DNA of 64,000 nucleotides from Anniella stebbinsi (taxonomy: Eukaryota > Chordata > Lepidosauria > Squamata > Anniellidae): NCBI GenBank assembly GCA_029215795.1, contig JARDYH010000003.1, forward strand, positions 33,295,001 through 33,359,000. The letters run 5' to 3'. A program made the translations under genes and the position numbers. Positions 36,060 through 64,000 of the stretch are shown here, piece by piece. The first letter of the stretch is position 1, and each line of letters opens with the position of its first letter. Under the pieces are notes generated by a model, which was not told the origin of the DNA, did no database searches, and saw nothing but the letters and a program-made list of their open reading frames with translations.

Positions 36060-36895
36060 CAGTGAGATGAGTAACTCCTTCGTGTTCCAACTGACAAACT
36101 TGTTTCCCAAATATGAACGGGTGTATTTGAGATTCACCAGATCAACGGCTTTAAAGGAAAGATCCCACTCAGTGATAGAGTTGCAAATCTTCACCAAGTA
36201 TTTGGGCTTCAAGAATTAATGTAATGGTCCCTGAAACTTCCCTCAAGCCAGACAACACAAATATGGTGTCAAAGAATACATTCTTATTGCTTAAACTGTC
36301 TAAGGGAGTAACAAGCTTTAGCTAAGATGTGGCAGATCACAAACATTCCTAAATACACACAATTATAATCACTAAAAGTAAAATGAAAATAGTAGCAAAC
36401 ATATTGATAACATAATAAAACCTAGGTTCCAAATATCATAAAACCTGGGTTCCTCACAATCTAACAGACAACATCAAAGGTTCATATTTAGCCAAATGGA
36501 AGGCATGGTGGGTGAAGCCAGCCTAAGCACATGTGGCGGGTTTCCCATATTCCCAAGATCTCTCTCCCACACTGATGAAACCCTGGCCTTTTATAACCTT
36601 CATGATGCCAATGACCTCATCCTCAGTTTTGGACCTGGTCATACCACCATTCCCATTTTTCTCAATGTAGCCTGGTCAGTAACACCCAGATGGAGGCATC
36701 CCTGCTAAATTAAGCTATGTGCTGCTTCCAGCACTTGACTGACCCGTTTGTGACAGCCTCCCTCTATTTCTAAGAATATATTTCATTACTCATAGTTACC
36801 TCAGAACAAATACATACAGAACTAGTCACACCTACAGGGTACAATAATTTCTTATCAATTCTACCCAATACAATGCATATTCTGCTACAACAGGT
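36060..36895 (+). repeat. Copy 2 of the inverted duplicated block, unidentified
   Basis: Plus-strand counterpart of 18375-19284. It shares the VYLRFTRS block (36120-36219), the MEGMVGEASLS block (36496-36700) with HTDETLAFYN and FGPGHTTIPIFLNVAWS, and the intervening non-coding sequence. The frame is open upstream of the ATG where copy 1 has a stop, but it diverges and ends early at its 3' side. Confidence 0.7.
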
Positions 36896-37164
36896 TCTCA
36901 GCAGTGATTTACATATGTCACTGCTGGTCATTACTGGTCATTGACTGTAACAGTAAATGATTGATTGATTGTGATTGATAGAAGCTTGCACATGCTCTGA
37001 CAATAATGCACACTGTCTGCATGAAGAACAATGGGAATTCACCATCAGCCCTTTTTTCTTGCTTCAGTCCAACAGAAATACGTTGGCTCCTCCACCCTTA
37101 GCTGCTGAGGGCAAGGAAAGCTGGGAGTGCCTTGTTCTGTAGAGATCAGCCTGTACAGCAGGGC

Positions 37165-37300
37165 TGGGGAACCTGTGGTCCTCCAGATATTGTTGGACTC
37201 CAATTCCCATCAGCCTTAGACAGCTTGGAGAGTGGTGAGAGATGATGGGAGTAGTGGTTCATCAACACCTGGATGGCCCCAGTTTTTCCAGTCCTGCTGC
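37165..37300. mobile_element. Palindromic short DNA transposon, family P
   Basis: GGGGAACCTGTGGTCCTCCAG and CACCTGGATGGCCCCAG arms around GACTCCAATTCCCATCAGCC. Confidence 0.6.
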
Positions 37301-37733
37301 AAACTGCTGGAGTCTAGATTATGATATCAAGGCAGTAGCTGCTGATTGCAGTTTAGCTGGGAGAACAGTTTCTTGTTGTGTTAGATGCCAAAGAAGCATA
37401 GTATAGCCATACAATAGTATCCTGTATGGGTACTATCAGGGGATTTCTATTCCCAGCAAGGGAGAAAGGGCTAGGGCTTGGAAAAGGGAGGGGAGGAGGA
37501 CTAGTTTGGGCCCAGGTATGTGGTGGTGGTGGTGGTGATGGGGAGGATACGTGGGCTTTTCTCTCATATAACATTCCTTCTATTTCTCATTTCAGGCAGT
37601 GCGTGCTATTACTAAATAGCCAAAACAGTACCACCCACACAGTATCAGCATGCTTGGGGAAACCCCATGGTTCACAGAAGTAAAAATATCTTTAGAAAAA
37701 TAATCTGGAGGTGGCAAAACCACCCCCAAGAGA

Positions 37734-38200
37734 CTAGGGGTATTGCTAGGCCTGGGCCCATAGGGCCCTGGGCCCAAAGCTATTTCCCAGGGCCATGGAT
37801 TTCACAGAACACTGGCTGTCTATTGGTGCCAATGGAAGTTTCTGTTTTTCTCAGCTCAAGTGCCATGCAAGGGGGATTGCAGCTGGAGAAGGAAGGGTTA
37901 ACTGACCCCTTCCCATGTGCTGCAACATCCCTCCCCACAAAAATCTTGCCCTGTATGGCAAGTAAGCTTAGTTTGAGATGTGCAGGGTCAGGGTACACAT
38001 CAACTGAAGAATTTGTCCCATTTAGGCCATTTGGATGAGAAATGAATTGGCTGGCATTGCCTCCTACAAATTTAAATAAATCCTGTTAATGATTTTCTAC
38101 ATTTGTATTTAGAGATATAAATGGACACATGCAGATTTCATGCAGATTCGTGTCCTACGGGCCTGGGCCTGGAATCTTTTAAGGTGTCTAGCCATGCCCC
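37734..38200. mobile_element. DNA-transposon-like element, 'AGGGGTATTGCTAGGC' family
   Basis: Left AGGGGTATTGCTAGGCCTGG and right GTCTAGCCATGCCCCT are inverted ends. Flanks AGAGACT and GAGAACT may be a decayed duplication. A partial relative is at 15288. Confidence 0.55.
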
Positions 38201-38212
38201 TGGTGAGAACTG

Positions 38213-38905
38213 CAATTACACAATATAGAAGGCAGCAGTTGAAATAACCCAAAATAGAAAAATGCTAATCAGCGCACAACCGCTAGAATTTTAATAAATA
38301 TCAAAAGAACTGGGGTGAACCAACACTTTATACAACATATTATTTGTGCCATATAATAAATCAAATAAGAGCATACAATAATAATATAGAGCATCAGAAC
38401 AATTTGTTACAGTAACCAAGCATAAATGGTTTACAATAATTTGCAATAACCAAGCAGCGAACAAAAATAGTTTGCAGTGATTTCACCGCCCTTGAAGAAT
38501 TGCGTTTTTTGGCTGGGGATTCAAGTCAATCCTTTTTGGAGGACAAACAAGTCTTTGTGAATTTGAGGAATAAACTTAATGAATCCTCTTCTATTCCCCA
38601 CTCATAAGCATTATAATCTGGTTGCGATATTCTGATGAAGCATTTGCGCGCGAAACAGGTGTAAGAAGCCAGAGGCCTGTAGATATTGTATTGCTTAGTC
38701 ACTGCAAACTATTTTTGTTCACTGCTTGTTTATTGCAAATTATTGTATACCATTTATGCTTGGTTACTGTAAACAAAGTGTTATGTTGCTTGTTTGATTT
38801 ATTATATGGCACAAATAATATGTTTATATAAACTGTTGGTTCACCCTAGTACTTTTGATATTTATTAACATTCTAGCGGTTGTGTGTTGATTAGCATTTT
38901 TCTAT
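38213..38905. mobile_element. Inverted-repeat insertion with long target duplication, possibly Penelope-like
   Basis: Flanked by the 14-bp duplication CCTGGTGAGAACTG (38199-38212 and 38906-38919), the length expected of target-primed retroposition rather than hAT. The two arms (about 38268-38475 and 38690-38897) are inverted copies, e.g. GGTGAACCAACACTTTATA against its complement. At 38632-38651 CTGATGA...GCGC-GAAAC resembles a hammerhead core. No reverse transcriptase inside. Penelope assignment is inference. Confidence 0.5.
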
Positions 38906-38919
38906 CCTGGTGAGAACTG

Positions 38920-39586
38920 AGTATGCTCAATGGCCATGGATTGCTGGAAAATGGGAGTGGTTAGGGTAAAGGAATGGAAGAGCTGGGAGCCTGAACAGGA
39001 AGTGCTTGGCATATCAAGCTCAAATGCGCTCCACCCAGCCCGTATTCACATCTTTCCAGTTTCATCACATGGATTGCCCCTCATTTAATCATACTTGTGG
39101 GTTGGGTGGTACCAAGTTTCAGACCTCTAATTCTGGGTCATCAAGCCATAGCAGCCTTTCTAGGGCAGATTTAAGGCACTGCATGAAGGCGGCTTTCTCA
39201 TGATAGAGTCACCAAAATAGCACAGTGGTTGTAAGGAAGAGATGCCTGATGCAAAGAATCACATGGATGTTGAGGTTCAAGAGGACTTCCCCTTCAAACA
39301 GGTTGATCAGGTTTCTGGGGTTCTAAGGGTTCGCTGGCAGTGGCAGTTGGTGGCTCTGACATCAGTGGAGTAGTGAATCCACTCTGGTTTTCAGTCAGAA
39401 CCAATCAGAACTCTAAAGGACCTATCCAAAGTGCTGAGCTCCTGTAGAGTTCTGGCTGGTTTTGACTGAAACCCGGAGTGGATTCACCACCCCACTGGCA
39501 TCGGAGCCACCGGCCTCCGCTGTTCTCTGCTGGGGAAGCTTATTGCTCTTAACCAATTCTGGATACAGACCCTTTGCTGCTTACCC
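38920..39586 (-). other. RAC2: RAC2 3' flank, presumed 3' UTR
   Basis: Sequence after the RAC2 stop. It includes the fold-back element at 39338-39522. The first minus-strand AATAAA noticed is at 38871-38876, inside the 38213-38905 insertion, so the real polyadenylation site is uncertain. Confidence 0.35.
39338..39522. mobile_element. Fold-back element, 'CAGTGGAGGCTGG' family, next to the RAC2 stop
   Basis: CAGTGGCAGTTGGTGGCTCT and GAGCCACCGGCCTCCGCTG are inverted ends. It sits 65 bases from the RAC2 stop codon, probably in the 3' UTR. Confidence 0.75.
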
Positions 39587-62718
<23,132 letters not shown>

Positions 62719-63000
62719 GACTGTGGCCTAGAGGAACCGTGGAGCGAGTGTCTCGGGCAAAGGAAATGGCTTTCTGCGGATGGTGGAAAGGCTTCTGCAG
62801 TTATGTCAAAACTGAAGCTGAACTGAACAGCAGGTTGTGGGTTAGGGAGGAAAAGGAAGAGAGACTGTTTCTCAACCCGCCCACTTGGGCCCTTCCCCCA
62901 GCAGTGACTGTTTGCTGGTGGGGGGAAGGGCATGCTGTTTCTATCTTTTCGTGCCCAAGATGGCTAAGCATTTCCTTTCATCACACTCTGTGGCTCCAAG
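62719..63000 (-). promoter_or_regulatory. RAC2: Putative RAC2 5' UTR and TATA-less promoter
   Basis: This is the sequence directly upstream of the RAC2 start codon. It holds a GC-box-like GGGCGGG on the minus strand (62876-62882), purine-rich GAGGAA-type sites (about 62845-62860) that could bind ETS factors such as PU.1, and a YY1-like AAGATGGC at about 62960. No TATA box stands out. RAC2 being a blood-cell gene with ETS/Sp1 control is general knowledge; the placement here is inference. Confidence 0.35.
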
Positions 63001-63702
63001 CTTTGGACAGTGTGGGAAGAGGTTGCTATGCAGCTTCTACCCAGGAAGAACCATCCAAAGAGCAGACGGAGAGGGAAACACAGACACAGACACAGACACG
63101 CGGAGGAGACCTCTTCTCTTTTCTAATGCTTCCGCTGAAGAGAAGACATCTGGCTGTGGAATTGTTTGGCTTCATGGCCATCTTTGCCACCATGTTGAAA
63201 GAAGAGAGAAATGGTGACTAGAGAGAGAGAGAAAGAGAAGGAAAAGAGAATTCCATTTTTTAAAACACTTTTTTAAACACTTAAAAAGTTACAGTGGACT
63301 ATTGTGTAACACTGTCCTTAAAAAAAAAAGAAGGAATCATCCAGAACATTGTCAATGTCAATGCCAACTCCAGGGTTTGGGGGTCCCTTGAGCAAGGTAC
63401 CCTCTGTAGTCCCCTACCTGAGAGGTCCACTTCCTCCTCGCTTCTGTCCCTGCTGTCCGTTCACTTGTGTTCTCTCTCTGGACCCAACCTGTACAACTGC
63501 CCAGAAGGAGAGCACAAGGCTAATGAAGGATGCTGCTCCATCTCCACACTCTGGTCGCTGATTGCACACTTGGAGAGGGCAGGTGAAAAAGCAGTGAGAG
63601 CAAGGATGAGGAGGAGCAGCAGGGCCAGGAGCTTCCAAGGGTTGACAATGGCTCCTCCTTCAGGGATGTGGGCCTTGGCAGGTGCCCAATATTACCTAAC
63701 TC
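63001..63702. other. Upstream flank of RAC2, no gene seen
   Basis: Contains a short (CAGACA)-type run at 63082-63100 and a purine-rich patch at 63219-63250. No start of a neighbouring gene was recognised. Confidence 0.4.
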
Positions 63703-64000
63703 TGGCCCTTTCTACACCTACAGGTGTAGAGGGAGGGAGGGGGGACTATCCCGGACGTACCTGCTTCCAGGATCGTCCTCCTCTTTCTAAGCCAGGAAGT
63801 GCGACATCCCGGCTTCCTCCCGGGATGTTGCACTGTCACACCTGCCATATTTTTTTTAATGGATCTGAAGAGCGCACTTGCGCTCCATCGAAAAAGGTGA
63901 GGGTTGTTTTTTAAAAAAATACCCCCTGAAATCAGAGGGGCACACTACTCCGCCATCCTGGGGGTGGCGGACTTACTTTCCCTTCTCCCCTGATGGGCAC
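63703..64000. mobile_element. Family A DNA transposon, cut by the window edge
   Basis: GGCCCTTTCTACACCTACAG at the left end, then GGAGGGAGGGGGGACTATCC and AGCGCACTTGCGCTCC, which match the other family A copies in inverted order. Confidence 0.65.

Noticed and set aside
63294..63914. 206-codon plus-strand frame as the start of the next gene (CYTH4 lies on this side in human)
   Set aside because: No Sec7 or PH-domain sequence is visible, and the frame runs into the family A transposon.

Overview
The window is a vertebrate nuclear segment, very probably from a squamate reptile. It has intron-containing genes, tRNA-derived SINEs of the type common in lizards and snakes, CR1-like LINE pieces, abundant short DNA transposons with 8-bp target duplications, and many microsatellites. 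Only two protein-coding genes can be supported, both on the minus strand: SSTR3 (somatostatin receptor 3, one coding exon at 17010-18254) and RAC2 (haematopoietic Rho-family GTPase, six coding exons from 62718 down to 39587). The same order and orientation (SSTR3 downstream of RAC2) is known from human chromosome 22q, which supports orthology. The species call and family names for repeats are inference.

Layout. 1-17009: no protein gene seen; repeats, a CpG-rich island at about 3.56-4.2 kb, a 2.9-kb hAT-like element nested in an older element (7.1-10.5 kb), and a fold-back element at 15.5-16.4 kb. 17010-18301: SSTR3 coding exon with a good splice acceptor just upstream, so at least one non-coding 5' exon lies further right. 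18.3-39.6 kb: intergenic or 5' non-coding SSTR3 space, with an inverted pair of roughly 0.9-kb related blocks (18.4-19.3 and 36.1-36.9 kb), a CR1 LINE piece with a reverse-transcriptase fragment (22-23.5 kb), a GC-rich block (28.9-29.8 kb), and an inverted-repeat insertion with a hammerhead-like motif (38.2-38.9 kb). 39.6-62.7 kb: RAC2. Its introns carry a 3.17-kb fold-back hAT-like element inside a SINE (intron 5), an array of 242-bp palindromic units (intron 3) and several microsatellites. 62.7-64 kb: putative RAC2 promoter and one more DNA-transposon copy cut by the window edge.

The two genes do not form a pathway unit. SSTR3 is a Gi/o-coupled peptide receptor; RAC2 is a small GTPase that controls actin and the NADPH oxidase in blood cells. 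The most unusual content is the set of fold-back hAT-like elements. Four share TAGGGATGTGCA-type ends and have very simple GATC/CGGAT-rich subterminal sequence with internal tandem or palindromic arrays. None has a recognisable transposase, so all look non-autonomous. Most short open frames elsewhere in the window are translations of these repeats and are not annotated as genes.
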